This document shows positions 14,997 to 15,123 of a stretch of 15,123 bases of DNA, piece after piece. A program made the position numbers and the translations under genes. The notes beneath the pieces were generated by a model, which made no database searches, was not told where the DNA came from, and saw only the letters and a list, made by a program, of their open reading frames with translations. The DNA comes from an uncultured Actinomycetes bacterium (GTDB lineage: Bacteria > Actinomycetota > Actinomycetes > S36-B12), in contig CALGTB010000333.1 of NCBI GenBank assembly GCA_937902285.1, positions 1 to 15,123 of the forward strand, in the 5' to 3' direction. Position 1 is the stretch's first letter. Each line of letters begins with the position of its first letter.

Positions 14997-15002
14997 ACCG
15001 TA
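14997..15002 (-). promoter_or_regulatory. -10 box, predicted leaderless TAP-like hydrolase mRNA
   Basis: TACGGT on the minus strand is followed by six bases and the GTG at 14990. It is identical to the GTPase -10 in both hexamer and spacing. No Shine-Dalgarno sequence precedes the GTG; no convincing -35 is seen. Confidence 0.55.
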
Positions 15003-15032
15003 CGTCACCGCCTGCCGGATGGGCGCGGTTCG

Positions 15033-15046
15033 GACCCGTGTGGGTC
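15033..15046. promoter_or_regulatory. inverted repeat in the divergent region, candidate operator
   Basis: GACCC-GTGT-GGGTC is a perfect 5-bp inverted repeat with a 4-base spacer, between the TAP-like hydrolase and the gene starting at 15110. A weak plus-strand -10-like CAGGCT (15064-15069) would put the -35 over its right half. Short enough to occur by chance. Confidence 0.25.
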
Positions 15047-15109
15047 GTTCGGCGGCGTCGTGGCAGGCTTATCGCAAGTGTCCCGCTCCCGGGGCCCGAG
15101 AGGACGTCC

Positions 15110-15123
15110 ATGAGCGGCAACGC
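15110..15123 (+). CDS. 5' end of a plus-strand gene, cut by the window
   Basis: Only the first codons (MSGN) are visible. The ATG is preceded by GAGAGGA about 5-7 nt upstream, a reasonable Shine-Dalgarno sequence, and the frame is open to the edge. The product cannot be named. It is divergent from the TAP-like hydrolase gene across a 119-bp gap. Confidence 0.5.

Noticed and set aside
14991..15008. ATG at 15008 as the start of the TAP-like hydrolase
   Set aside because: It adds six residues, lies over the predicted -10 box, and GTG 14990 matches the leaderless spacing of other genes here; it cannot be fully excluded.
1..15123. A novel multi-gene system such as defence island, secondary-metabolite cluster or mobile element
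   Set aside because: Every gene belongs to a recognisable housekeeping or envelope family or stands alone; there are no integrases, transposases, repeats or effector-like clusters, and operons are at most two genes long.

Overview
The window is a gene-dense, very GC-rich stretch of chromosome from an actinobacterium. Base composition, frequent GTG starts, TANNNT -10 boxes close to start codons, a DUF697 GTPase, a PAC2-family protein, an Abhydrolase_9 protein and a TAP-type exported hydrolase all fit Actinomycetota. A Nocardioidaceae-like host such as Aeromicrobium or Nocardioides is my guess from overall style; nothing in the sequence proves the genus. I see no tRNA, rRNA, CRISPR array, insertion sequence or phage gene.

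Layout, left to right. A sugar-porter MFS transporter (minus strand, 148-1605) is divergent from an exported L,D-transpeptidase carrying an FnIII domain (1713-3110). Their 107-bp intergenic region holds a 17-bp inverted repeat that could be an operator. Next come sbcD and sbcC (3151-6950), translationally coupled through a 1-nt overlap and closed by a strong GC hairpin. Then follow an acyl-CoA thioesterase-like protein (6993-7802) and, 13 nt further on, a membrane Abhydrolase_9 protein (7816-9948).

That pair converges on a membrane-anchored lytic transglycosylase (minus strand, 9976-10563). The transglycosylase is divergent from a P-loop GTPase with a DUF697 membrane domain (10629-11813). After it come an alanine-rich, membrane-anchored protein (11879-12361) and a PAC2-family protein (12477-13412). 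The PAC2 gene converges, six bases apart, on a secreted TAP-like alpha/beta hydrolase (minus strand, 13419-14990). The first codons of another plus-strand gene begin at 15110.

The genes do not form one obvious pathway. The functional sets are DNA end processing (SbcCD), cell-wall remodelling (L,D-transpeptidase and lytic transglycosylase), lipid or ester hydrolysis at the envelope (thioesterase, Abhydrolase_9, TAP-like hydrolase) and sugar uptake. I found no convincing new multi-gene system.

The most interesting signal is at gene starts. Six genes have a TANNNT-like hexamer exactly six bases before the start codon, with no Shine-Dalgarno sequence, and a seventh is similar. This geometry predicts leaderless mRNAs, and it revises several starts relative to the longest open frames. 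Other points of note are a GTPase with a degenerate guanine-specificity motif, the unusual Ala-rich protein whose N-terminus resembles DLW-39 proteins, and a 5'-leader hairpin just before the PAC2 ribosome binding site.
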